The position numbers were made by a program, and so were the translations under genes. DNA of 64,000 bases from Microbacterium oleivorans (GTDB taxonomy: Bacteria > Actinomycetota > Actinomycetes > Actinomycetales > Microbacteriaceae), in assembly GCF_001644225.1 (NCBI RefSeq), contig NZ_LSTV01000005.1, positions 438,144 to 502,143 on the forward strand. The letters run 5' to 3'. Shown here one piece after another: positions 1 to 6,781 of this stretch; the stretch's first letter is position 1, and the number at the start of each line of letters is the position of its first letter. The notes beneath the pieces were generated by a model that did no database searches, was not told the origin of the DNA, and saw nothing but the letters and a program-made list of their open reading frames with translations.

Positions 1-344
1 GCCACCGGGCGACGAGTCTCAGGACGGGCGGCGGTGATCTCGGGGATGTCGAGATCGGCATCGAGGACGAGTCCTCCGTTGGAGGTGGCCTGGTCGGCCA
101 TTTCACGCAGCGTCGCGGGGTTCAGGGGGATCGCCGCGGCCTGGTCGTAGACGAAGCGCAGCGGGATGGCGGGCTGGAACCAGAGGGTCGTACGGCCCTC
201 GCCCTCCCCTCCGGTGCCCTTCCACGAGACGACGAAGCTCTCGCTGCGCCGCAGCTTGGTCGTCGCCACGGCGGCGAGGTGAGCGAGGATGCGGTCCGGC
301 ATGACGATGGGGGAATCGACGTTCCCGTAGTAGAGGCTTCCCAT
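1..344 (-). CDS. DUF7882-family small protein (3' part beyond window)
   Basis: This gene runs off the left edge; about 114 codons are visible without a stop. The protein begins MGSLYYGN, followed by a stretch with HLAAVATTKLRRSESFVVSW and a WFQPAIPLRF segment. That pattern is typical of a short Microbacteriaceae-specific family (DUF7882), often mis-named ATP-dependent DNA ligase; its function is unknown to me. The start is the ATG at 344, with an AGGAGA ribosome site just upstream. It lies 33 bases downstream of a small ORF on the same strand, so the two probably form an operon. Family assignment is from memory of the motif; no function is claimed. Confidence 0.75.
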   Translation of the reverse strand, partial: MGSLYYGNVDSPIVMPDRILAHLAAVATTKLRRSESFVVSWKGTGGEGEGRTTLWFQPAIPLRFVYDQAAAIPLNPATLREMADQATSNGGLVLDADLDIPEITAARPETRRPV

Positions 345-377
345 GACGTTCTCCTGGTGTGGGTCGTGGTGAGGGGG

Positions 378-533
378 TCAGTGGTGGGCCGGCCGGGCCG
401 TAGACCGGTGGGGCCGCTGTCGTGAAAGCGAATCGAGGATGAGCGCCCTCCAGCCCGTCCGCTGCTCGGGGATGAGAGCGACCCCGAGTGCCGTGAAGGG
501 CGCCGGGATGGGGTGTGAGGGTGTAGGTGTCAT
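378..533 (-). CDS. Small hypothetical protein upstream of the DUF7882 gene
   Basis: A 51-codon ORF starts with MTPTPSHPIPAPFTALGVAL and continues with an IPEQRTGWRALILDSL segment that looks like a short amphipathic helix. An AGGA ribosome site lies 8 bases before the ATG at 533. It is followed 33 bases later by the DUF7882 gene on the same strand, and it faces the small gene at 644 across a palindrome. Without this ORF the stretch from 345 to 643 would hold no gene. I do not recognise the family. Short length makes it uncertain. Confidence 0.5.
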   Translation of the reverse strand: MTPTPSHPIPAPFTALGVALIPEQRTGWRALILDSLSRQRPHRSTARPAHH

Positions 534-550
534 CGTTCCGTTCCTGAATT

Positions 551-600
551 ACTAGCTAAACAATACATCTAGTAGATTTCACATCTCTTGTCTATCATTG
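551..600. promoter_or_regulatory. AT-rich divergent promoter with MarR-type palindrome
   Basis: This is the only AT-rich block in the first 2 kb. It contains the perfect dyad ATCTA-g-TAGAT at 567-577 and an outer pair ACTAG (551-555) / CTAGT (569-573). It sits between the leftward small ORF/DUF7882 pair and the rightward small-protein/MarR pair, so it is the natural place for both promoters and for autoregulation by the MarR protein at 902. The operator role is inferred from position and symmetry. Confidence 0.5.
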
Positions 601-643
601 ATTCCGAGAAGGACAAGAACTGTCACAGATTCGGACATGTAAG

Positions 644-868
644 GTGGTGAAGTCGATGGAGGTGCTCGACTCGTACGGCTCCGTGGACGTCAGCGACACC
701 GTCGCGACGTGGCACGAGGTCGAGGCGGGCTTCTGGGTCGGCAACACCCACGGCGCGTTCCTCGGAACCGTCGAACAGAATCCCGCGGGATGGATCGCCC
801 GAGATCACACCGGCGGGTTCGTGGGGAAGTATCCGGACGCGGCTGAGGCTCGGGCGGCGATCGGATGA
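644..868 (+). CDS. Small conserved hypothetical protein, MarR operon
   Basis: A 74-residue acidic protein with an internal GNTHGAFLGTVEQ segment and a C-terminal GGFVGKYPDAAEARAA stretch. This looks like a compact beta-rich domain followed by a helix, with no signal peptide or membrane segment. GTG at 644 is taken as the start; the ATG at 656 is an alternative, with AAGG upstream. The gene is followed 33 bases later by a MarR regulator and probably shares its transcript from the AT-rich promoter at 551-600. Function unknown. Confidence 0.65.
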   Translation: MVKSMEVLDSYGSVDVSDTVATWHEVEAGFWVGNTHGAFLGTVEQNPAGWIARDHTGGFVGKYPDAAEARAAIG

Positions 869-901
869 TGTTGGACACCCGTCACGAGCCGAGGAGTTGA
901 C

Positions 902-1408
902 ATGCCTCAGTCCATCGTGCGACACGAGCACACGCACCTCTACGCCGCGCAGCCCAAGACCAACGCGGGCCGCGAGCTGAGCAGCGCCATCCTCGAGCTC
1001 CGTCATGCCGAGCAGGTCCAGGCGGACCGTTCCCAGCGCATCTCCGGCCTCGGCGGCATCGACCTCGCCGCCCTCCGCTATCTCGTGCAGGCGCGGCGTG
1101 AGGAGCGGGAGGTCAGCCCGAAGGACCTCATCGTGATGCTCGGGACCTCCAGTGCCACCGTCACCAACGTGATCGAGCGACTCGTGAGCAAGGGCTACGT
1201 CATCCGGGAGCAGCACCCTTCGGACCGGCGTGCCCACTATCTCGTGCCGACGGAGACCGCAGCCGATCTCGTCGACGAGGTCTACGGCGCCCACCACGGC
1301 GCCGTCGTCTCGGTCATCGACAGTCTCGACGAGCAGGCCGCGACCGTCACGGCTGACACCATCCGCCGCATCGCCGCAGCGCTCGACGAGCTCGCCCGTC
1401 GCGGCTGA
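902..1408 (+). CDS. MarR family transcriptional regulator
   Basis: A 168-residue DNA-binding protein. Residues about 74-100 form the helix-turn-helix (SPKDLIVMLGTSSATVTNVI), followed by the wing with the family hallmark HPSDRRAHYLVPT at 105-117; the flanking helices would form the dimer interface. A GAGGAG ribosome site precedes the ATG. It is the second gene of a short operon and probably controls the divergent promoter at 551-600. The long N-terminal arm (about 45 residues) is a little longer than usual. Ligand unknown. Confidence 0.9.
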   Translation: MPQSIVRHEHTHLYAAQPKTNAGRELSSAILELRHAEQVQADRSQRISGLGGIDLAALRYLVQARREEREVSPKDLIVMLGTSSATVTNVIERLVSKGYVIREQHPSDRRAHYLVPTETAADLVDEVYGAHHGAVVSVIDSLDEQAATVTADTIRRIAAALDELARRG

Positions 1409-1438
1409 CCACGACCCTCGAGGGGGTCGCGGCTCTTC

Positions 1439-1990
1439 TCAGATGACGGTGTCCGGCCCCAACCGGTGCCACGTGCGGTTGTGGTAGACGAGCGGCGACG
1501 TCGAGTCGCGCGAGATGTTCGCCTGCAGGGCGTGCGCGGCGATGACCGTCGAACCGCCGGCATCCATCCGGTCGATCACGGCGCACCGCACCCAGGCTCG
1601 CACCCCGTGATAGACCGCTTCACCGGTGACCAGGCGCGACCACGGCAGCTCCGCGAAGCGGTCGATTCCGCTCGTCGCGCCGATCTCGGCGAGGCGCAGG
1701 TCGTCGGCGTCCAGCAGGTGGACGACGAGCGTCTCGGCTGCGGCGAGCACGGGCGCCGCCGACGACTGCGACGACACCGAGAAGATCAGGAGCGGGGGAT
1801 CGGCGCTCACCGACGACACGGATGTCGCCGTGAGCGCGACCGGGCCGCTCCCGGCATCCGCGGTGATCACGGCGACACCGCCCGGGTGCCCCCGGAAGAC
1901 GGCCTTGAACTCCTCGGGCGAGAGCGACTCGCCGAGCCCGGACGCGGCGAGTCCGTGATCGTCCGAAGCGGCGTGTGCGGGAGAAGTCAT
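1439..1990 (-). CDS. Flavin reductase-like domain protein
   Basis: A 183-residue protein of the flavin reductase (FMN-binding split barrel) family. Typical features are FRGHPGGVAVIT at 32-43 and LTATSVSSVSADPPLLIFSV at 53-72, which in this family bind the isoalloxazine ring. Such proteins supply reduced FMN or FAD to two-component monooxygenases, but no monooxygenase is adjacent, so the partner is unknown. It is convergent with the MarR gene, leaving only 30 bases between stops. Residues 1-25 are probably disordered. Confidence 0.88.
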   Translation of the reverse strand: MTSPAHAASDDHGLAASGLGESLSPEEFKAVFRGHPGGVAVITADAGSGPVALTATSVSSVSADPPLLIFSVSSQSSAAPVLAAAETLVVHLLDADDLRLAEIGATSGIDRFAELPWSRLVTGEAVYHGVRAWVRCAVIDRMDAGGSTVIAAHALQANISRDSTSPLVYHNRTWHRLGPDTVI

Positions 1991-2029
1991 ACCTCGAACC
2001 TACGATCACGCGGACGGGGGGAGGGTCAT

Positions 2030-2112
2030 GTGTCCGAACCTTTCGTCCTGTTGCGCCGGATGACGACGAGAGCGGACGGACACGGATGCCGGGTGTCCGG
2101 TATCATGGCGGG
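2030..2112 (+). promoter_or_regulatory. Promoter and inverted-repeat operator of the cystathionine operon
   Basis: A TATCAT -10 box (2101-2106) lies six bases before the GTG at 2113, the spacing of a leaderless transcript. Upstream is the inverted repeat CGGACAC (2077-2083) / GTGTCCG (2093-2099) with a 9-base spacer, overlapping the -35 region, and a third copy GTGTCCG at 2030-2036. This arrangement suggests a dimeric regulator that blocks or recruits polymerase. Which regulator binds cannot be told from the window. Confidence 0.55.
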
Positions 2113-2142
2113 GTGCTGACCCTTCGCTGTTGTCGTCGCTGA
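2113..2142 (+). CDS. Cys-Cys leader peptide (putative attenuator uORF)
   Basis: Nine codons starting at GTG encode M-L-T-L-R-C-C-R-R then TGA. Two tandem TGT cysteine codons are flanked by arginines, directly before a cysteine/methionine-interconversion operon. The GTG sits six bases after a TATCAT box, so the message may begin with the start codon. Hairpins at 2144-2159 and 2182-2201 follow, the second ending ten bases before the AGGAAG site of the next gene. Cysteine-rich uORFs that sense cysteine supply are known in mycobacteria; this one is inferred by analogy. Confidence 0.55.
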   Translation: MLTLRCCRR

Positions 2143-2143
2143 C

Positions 2144-2201
2144 CGCCGGTTACCCGGCGATTCCCGCGACCCCATCAGCTTCCGCGCCTCTGTGAGCGCG
2201 G
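2144..2201 (+). promoter_or_regulatory. Two leader hairpins between the Cys peptide and cbs
   Basis: Stem 1 is CGCCGG (2144-2149) / CCGGCG (2154-2159) with loop TTAC, beginning two bases after the leader stop codon. Stem 2 is CCGCGC (2182-2187) / GCGCGG (2196-2201) with an 8-base loop, ending just before the ribosome site at 2211. There is no T-tract, so control would be at translation or through Rho rather than intrinsic termination. Function inferred. Confidence 0.4.
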
Positions 2202-2221
2202 CATCCCGTCAGGAAGAATCC

Positions 2222-3214
2222 GTGCGTTACGCCAGCTCCATCGCCGACCTCGTCGGCAACACCCCTCTCGTCCGTCTGAACTCCGTCACCGAGGGCATCG
2301 CCGCCACGGTCCTCGCCAAGGTGGAGTACTTCAACCCGGGCAGCTCGGCGAAGGACCGCATCGCGCGGAACATCATCGACGCCGCCGAGCGCGACGGGCA
2401 CCTGAAACCCGGCGGCACGATCGTCGAGCCCACGAGCGGCAACACCGGGGTGGGGCTCGCGCTCGTCGCGCTGCAGCGCGGGTACCGCATGATCTTCGTC
2501 GTGCCCGACAAGTTCGCCGGCGAGAAGGTCGCGGTGCTGAAGGCGTACGGGGCCGAGATCGTCATGACGCCCACGAGCGTCCCGCCCGAGCATCCCGATT
2601 CCTACTACAGCGTGTCGGACCGGCTCGCCGCCGAGATCCCCGGCGCCTTCAAGCCCAACCAATTCGCGAACCTCCACGGACCGCGCGGCCACTACGAGAC
2701 CACCGGCCCCGAGATCTGGCGCGACACCGACGGCCGGGTCACGCACTTCGTGGCGGGCGTGGGCACCGGCGGCACCATCAGCGGGACGGGGCGGTTCCTC
2801 AAGGAGGCAAGCTCGGGAGCGGTCACCGTGGTCGGCGCCGACCCGGAGGGCTCGATCTACTCCGGCGGCGACATCCACGGCTACCTCGTCGAAGGGGTCG
2901 GCGAGGACTTCATGCCCGCGACCTTCGACCCGACCGTCGTCGACCGCTACGAGAGGGTGGGCGACGCCGAGTCGTTCGCGATGACCCGTCGCCTCGCGCG
3001 CGAGGAGGGTCTGCTCGTCGGCGGCTCATCGGGGATGGCGGTCGTCGCGGCGCTCCGCGTCGCACGGGACCTCCCCGCCGACGCCGTGCTCGTCGTGCTG
3101 CTGCCCGACCACGGGCGCGGCTACCTCAGCAAGATCTACGACGACGGCTGGATGACCGACCACGGCTTCACCGTCGACACCGAAACCGAGACCACCACCG
3201 GGAGCCTCGCATGA
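2222..3214 (+). CDS. cbs: Cystathionine beta-synthase (no CBS regulatory domains)
   Basis: A 330-residue PLP enzyme of fold type II that condenses serine (or an acyl-serine) with homocysteine to cystathionine. PLP lysine is K44 in SSAKDRIA, phosphate/substrate loops are TSGNTG (71-76) and GTGGT (181-185). The EGVGEDFMP segment is typical of cystathionine beta-synthase rather than cysteine synthase. The C-terminal CBS domain pair of the ~450-residue enzymes is absent. GTG 2222 is chosen because AGGAAG lies upstream; an earlier GTG at 2192 has no ribosome site and lies in a hairpin. It overlaps the next gene by ATGA. Confidence 0.9.
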   Translation: MRYASSIADLVGNTPLVRLNSVTEGIAATVLAKVEYFNPGSSAKDRIARNIIDAAERDGHLKPGGTIVEPTSGNTGVGLALVALQRGYRMIFVVPDKFAGEKVAVLKAYGAEIVMTPTSVPPEHPDSYYSVSDRLAAEIPGAFKPNQFANLHGPRGHYETTGPEIWRDTDGRVTHFVAGVGTGGTISGTGRFLKEASSGAVTVVGADPEGSIYSGGDIHGYLVEGVGEDFMPATFDPTVVDRYERVGDAESFAMTRRLAREEGLLVGGSSGMAVVAALRVARDLPADAVLVVLLPDHGRGYLSKIYDDGWMTDHGFTVDTETETTTGSLA

Positions 3215-4368
3215 GTGCACAGTCCTCCGCTCGCGGCTTCGCGAGCCTCGCCGTCCACGCAGGTCAGGAGCCCGACGAGGCGACGGGTGCCGTCATCCCG
3301 CCCGTCCACTTCTCGACGACGTACGCGCAAGACGGCATCGGCGGCCTCCGCGGCGGCTACGAGTACGGCCGCAGCGGCAACCCGACGCGCACCGCTCTGC
3401 AGACCCAGCTCGCCGCGATCGAGGGAGGCACTCACGCGCTCTCGTTCGCCTCGGGGCTCGCCGCCGAGGACGCACTGCTGCGCGCCGTGCTGCGCCCCGG
3501 CGACGAGGTCCTGCTCGGCAACGACGTCTACGGCGGCACGTTCCGGCTCATCTCCCGCGTCCTCGGCGACTGGGGCGTGAAGCTGCGCGTCGTCGACATG
3601 AGCGACCCCGAGAAGGTCCGGGCCGCCGTCGCCGAGCGGGCGCCCCGCATCCTCTGGGTCGAGACGCCCTCGAACCCGCTGCTGCGCATCACCGACATCG
3701 CCGGCCTCGCCGAGATCGGCCACGGCGTCGGCGCGCTCGTCGTCGTCGACAACACCTTCGCGACCCCCGCGCTGCAGCGCCCGCTGTCGTTCGGCGCCGA
3801 CGTCGTGGTCCACTCGACGACGAAGTACCTCGGCGGTCATTCCGACGTCGTCGGCGGTGCGCTCGTGCTGAACGACGACGAGCTCGCCGAGAAGATCGGC
3901 TTCCTGCAGTTCGCCGTCGGCGCCGTGTCGGGACCCCTCGACGCGTGGCTGACGACCCGCGGCATCAAGACGCTCGCCGTGCGGATGCGTCAGCACAGCG
4001 AGAACGGGCTCGCCGTGGCATCCTTCCTCGACGGACACGACCGGGTCGCGCAGGTCTACTACCCGGGCCTCGCGTCGCACCCCGGACACGAGCTCGCATC
4101 GCGGCAGATGGCGGGCTTCGGCGGCATCGTCTCGCTGGCGCTCGAGTCGGGCGAGGCGGCGCGCCGGTTCGCCGAGTCGCTGCGGCTGTTCACGCTCGCC
4201 GAGTCGCTCGGCGGCGTCGAGTCGCTCGTCAACTACCCCGACGCGATGACCCACGCCTCGGTCCGCGGCACCGAGGCGGCCGTCCCCGTCGAGGTCGTGC
4301 GCCTGTCGGTCGGCATCGAGGACGCCGCCGACCTGCTCGCCGACATCGAGCAGGCGCTGCAGGCCTGA
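3211..4368 (+). CDS. Cystathionine gamma-synthase / gamma-lyase
   Basis: A 385-residue PLP enzyme of the Cys/Met metabolism family (fold type I). YEYGRSGNPTR (50-60), the cofactor aspartate in VVVDNTF (D180), and the lysine in HSTTKYLGGHSD (K205) are all present. With the preceding cystathionine beta-synthase, overlapping by four bases, the most likely job is cleavage of cystathionine to cysteine, ammonia and 2-oxobutyrate, completing reverse transsulfuration. Sequence alone does not separate gamma-lyase from gamma-synthase, so the direction is inferred from context. Confidence 0.9.
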   Translation: MSAQSSARGFASLAVHAGQEPDEATGAVIPPVHFSTTYAQDGIGGLRGGYEYGRSGNPTRTALQTQLAAIEGGTHALSFASGLAAEDALLRAVLRPGDEVLLGNDVYGGTFRLISRVLGDWGVKLRVVDMSDPEKVRAAVAERAPRILWVETPSNPLLRITDIAGLAEIGHGVGALVVVDNTFATPALQRPLSFGADVVVHSTTKYLGGHSDVVGGALVLNDDELAEKIGFLQFAVGAVSGPLDAWLTTRGIKTLAVRMRQHSENGLAVASFLDGHDRVAQVYYPGLASHPGHELASRQMAGFGGIVSLALESGEAARRFAESLRLFTLAESLGGVESLVNYPDAMTHASVRGTEAAVPVEVVRLSVGIEDAADLLADIEQALQA

Positions 4369-4391
4369 CGCCGGCGGGCGCGAGCGCAACC

Positions 4392-4458
4392 GCGGAGATT
4401 CTCGCGACTCGCCGACGTGGCGGGGTGAACGGGTGGCGTGTCGGCGAGGATCTCCGCC
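4392..4458. repeat. Imperfect inverted repeat after the cystathionine operon
   Basis: The left arm at 4392-4415 reads GCGGAGAT, then a 9-base insert, then TCGCCGAC; the right arm at 4440-4458 reads GTCGGCGA-GGATCTCCGC. Apart from the insert the arms are complementary. No T-tract follows. It may be a terminator-like hairpin for the cystathionine operon or a solitary copy of a dispersed palindrome. Confidence 0.45.
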
Positions 4459-4489
4459 GCTCGGGCGGGGTGAGGTCTCGGGCGGGCGA

Positions 4490-4501
4490 TAGCGTGGCCG
4501 G
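4490..4501 (+). promoter_or_regulatory. Leaderless promoter -10 box
   Basis: TAGCGT at 4490-4495 lies six bases before the ATG at 4502, and no ribosome site is present. This matches the leaderless pattern seen repeatedly in the window. Confidence 0.55.
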
Positions 4502-5485
4502 ATGACACACGCAAGATGGGCCATCCTCGGTGCCGGCGCGATCAGCGGCGACTTCGCGCACGCGCTGCCCGACTCCGACCTCGGCCGGCTGTACGCGGTC
4601 GGCGCGCGGGACGTCTCGCGGGCGGAGGAGTTCGCCGCCGCGCACGGCGCCCCCGTGGTGGGGACGTACGACGAGATACTCGACCGCGACGACATCGACG
4701 CCGTCTACGTCGGCACGGTGCACACGACGCACACGGACCTCGTGCAGCAGGCGCTGGCCGCGGGCAAGGCCGTGCTGTGCGAGAAGCCGCTCGGCGTCGA
4801 TCCTGCCGAGACGGATGCCGCGATCGCGGCCGCTCGCGCTGCCGGACTGCCTCTCGTCGAGGCCTTCAAGTACCGCTTCGGACCGTTCGCCGACCGCCTC
4901 CGCGAGCTGGTGGGCGGGGGAGCCCTGGGCGACCTGGTCGAGATCGAGTCCTCGCTCGGCTTCGCCGCGGGCAGCCGCACCGGACGCCTCTTCGACCCGG
5001 CGACGGCGGGCGGAGCGATCCTCGACGTCGGGTGCTACCCGTTGTCGCTCGTCGTCGGCGTCGCGGCGTGGGCGGGGCACGACCTCGACGGACTCGAGGT
5101 GCAGGCGGTGGCCGGCACGATCGGTGGGACCGGCGTCGACGAGAGCGCAGCGGCATCCGTCGATCTCGGGGGTGCGTCGGCGAACATCCGCACCGCGATC
5201 GTCCACGACCTGCCGCGCCTCACCCGCGTCGTCGGGCGCGAGGCGAGCCTGGAGATCCCGAACGTGTGGGGGAGCCGGACCGACAGCACCGCGGCGGCGA
5301 CGCTGATCCGCACCGACGGCACCCGTGAGGAGATCGAGGTGCCGACCGTGCAGCCGATGGCGGCCGAAGCGGATGCCACCATCCGCGCCCTCCGCGAGGG
5401 GCGGACCGAGGCGCCCGAGATCCCGTGGGCCGAGACCCGCACGATCGCGCGGCTGCTCGCGGAGTGGCGCGGCGGCATCGCCTGA
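4502..5485 (+). CDS. Gfo/Idh/MocA family oxidoreductase
   Basis: A 327-residue NAD(P)-dependent sugar or polyol dehydrogenase-like protein. The Rossmann glycine motif ILGAGAISGDFA is at residues 8-19 and the family hallmark CEKPLGVD at about 97-104. The second half, with EAFKYRFGPF and DVGCYPL, is the usual alpha/beta substrate domain, where EAF.YR and the DxGxY segment hold the catalytic Lys/His region. Length is normal. The gene stands alone behind a leaderless promoter, so substrate cannot be inferred. Confidence 0.88.
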   Translation: MTHARWAILGAGAISGDFAHALPDSDLGRLYAVGARDVSRAEEFAAAHGAPVVGTYDEILDRDDIDAVYVGTVHTTHTDLVQQALAAGKAVLCEKPLGVDPAETDAAIAAARAAGLPLVEAFKYRFGPFADRLRELVGGGALGDLVEIESSLGFAAGSRTGRLFDPATAGGAILDVGCYPLSLVVGVAAWAGHDLDGLEVQAVAGTIGGTGVDESAAASVDLGGASANIRTAIVHDLPRLTRVVGREASLEIPNVWGSRTDSTAAATLIRTDGTREEIEVPTVQPMAAEADATIRALREGRTEAPEIPWAETRTIARLLAEWRGGIA

Positions 5486-5488
5486 GCG

Positions 5489-6070
5489 TCAGCGGGTCCG
5501 CCACCACCGGCGACGGTGCGGTTTCTCGGGCTCGGGCGGGGGAGCGGATGCCGCGGCCCGCGCCGCGCGCCGGGCGCGCCACGCGGCGACCTCCGCGTCG
5601 GGGTCCCGAGTCGGGGTGACGACGGGCGGTCCGCCGAGCAGTTGACGGCGCGCTTCGACGACGCGGCGGGAGAAGTCCGCGGTGTACTCGCGGACGTCCT
5701 CCTCCCGGTGGAAGACGTCGACGCGCTGCTCGAACTCGGCGTGCTCGATGCGCAACCGCAGGGCGGGCGGTCCGAGCCCGGACAGCTGCTCCGTCTGGAT
5801 CTTGCGCTTGATCCACCAGTCGGGGTCGTGCGACCCGCCGAGCCCTTCGAGGGGCTTGCCGGCGCCGGGCAGGTCGTCGAAATCGCCGCGGCGGATCGCC
5901 TGCTGGATGGCGGTCTCGACGTACATCGCGCGTTCGGTGCCGGTCGGTGTGCCCGCGTGGCGTTCGGGTTCGGCGGGCCGCTCGTCGCCGTGCTCGCGCG
6001 CCGCCTGCTCCACGCGGTACCGCGCTGCCCTCACTCGGGGGTCGTCGTCCATGCCGCGGTCATCGGCCAT
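5489..6070 (-). CDS. DUF1992 / DnaJ-C28 conserved domain protein
   Basis: About 193 residues. The family signature is clear: AIRRGDFDDLPGAGKPL, then DPDWWIKRKIQTEQL and PPALRLRIEHAEFE. The domain is found in bacteria and in eukaryotic DNAJC28; its function is unsettled. The C-terminus is Arg/Ala/Pro-rich (RARRAARAAA). ATG 6070 is preceded directly by GGAGGA, which is too close; an in-frame ATG at 6052 is an alternative start. The gene is divergent from the PadR operon, so both promoters lie in 6071-6163. Confidence 0.85.
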   Translation of the reverse strand: MADDRGMDDDPRVRAARYRVEQAAREHGDERPAEPERHAGTPTGTERAMYVETAIQQAIRRGDFDDLPGAGKPLEGLGGSHDPDWWIKRKIQTEQLSGLGPPALRLRIEHAEFEQRVDVFHREEDVREYTADFSRRVVEARRQLLGGPPVVTPTRDPDAEVAAWRARRAARAAASAPPPEPEKPHRRRWWRTR

Positions 6071-6111
6071 TCCTCCAGCGTAAGGCGCGGCGTCCTTGCG
6101 GCGGCGTTGCC

Positions 6112-6158
6112 GAGTATGCATATACTCAGAAAACACATACCCGGTATGCAGCGAGGAG
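6112..6158. promoter_or_regulatory. PadR operator: two dyads and ribosome site
   Basis: GAGTAT (6112-6117) - gcat - ATACTC (6122-6127) is a perfect inverted repeat, and CATAC (6136-6140) - ccg - GTATG (6144-6148) is a second one. Both lie in the short AT-richer gap upstream of the PadR gene, and GCGAGGAG at 6151-6158 is its ribosome site. PadR proteins typically bind such dyads over their own promoter. Binding is inferred. Confidence 0.55.
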
Positions 6159-6163
6159 TCCCG

Positions 6164-6781
6164 ATGTCGGTACGTTCGAGCCTGTTGGCGATCCTGGATC
6201 AGGGTCCCTGCTATGGCTACCAGCTGCGGGCGGAGTTCGACCGCCGCACCGGGTCGACCTGGCCCCTCAACGTGGGTCAGATCTACAACACGCTCGACCG
6301 CCTCGAGCGCGACGGCCTGGTCGAGAAGGGTGACGTCGACGAGCAGGGTCACGTCTACTGGCAGATCACGGATGCCGGATCCGCCGAGGTCCGCGCGTGG
6401 CTCGACGCTCCCGTCGAGCGCTCGCAGGGCACCCGCGACGAGCTGGCGATCAAGCTCGCCGTCGCCGCCACCCTGCCGGGGGTCGACCTGGCCGCCGTGA
6501 TCCAACGGCAGCGCTCTGCGTCGCTGCGGCAGCTGCAGGAACTGAACCGCGCCAAGTACGCCGGTGCGAACCCCGACGGCCCCGAGGAACTCGCCTGGTC
6601 GCTCGTGGTCGATTCGATGATCTTCTCCGCCGAGGCCGAGGTGCGATGGCTCGACCACACCGAGCAGCGGCTCGCGCGGCATCCTCACCACACGATGGGA
6701 TTGGAGCTGTCCACCGAGACACCCAAGCGGGGAAGGCCTGCCAGATCCGAGACGGGCAACGCCGAGGCGGTCGTGCGGTGA
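6164..6781 (+). CDS. PadR family transcriptional regulator
   Basis: A 205-residue repressor. The PadR winged helix occupies residues 1-75 with the family motif LLAILDQGPCYGYQL and QIYNTLDRLERDGLV; the C-terminal helical domain (about 90-170) is the dimerisation part of the Vir-type subfamily. ATG 6164 is chosen for the GAGGAG site upstream; a longer reading frame exists but lacks this signal. The stop overlaps the GTG of the ABC ATPase gene, so the regulator and the exporter are one operon, the usual arrangement for PadR-controlled drug or peptide exporters. Confidence 0.92.
   Translation: MSVRSSLLAILDQGPCYGYQLRAEFDRRTGSTWPLNVGQIYNTLDRLERDGLVEKGDVDEQGHVYWQITDAGSAEVRAWLDAPVERSQGTRDELAIKLAVAATLPGVDLAAVIQRQRSASLRQLQELNRAKYAGANPDGPEELAWSLVVDSMIFSAEAEVRWLDHTEQRLARHPHHTMGLELSTETPKRGRPARSETGNAEAVVR

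Noticed and set aside
623..1297. Minus-strand ORF of 224 codons opposite the MarR gene
   Set aside because: It lies antisense to two genes with clear protein families and has the low-complexity composition of a GC-rich shadow frame.
3136..4695. Minus-strand ORF of 519 codons opposite the cystathionine lyase
   Set aside because: Arg/Ala/Gly-rich translation, no recognisable domain, antisense to a conserved enzyme.
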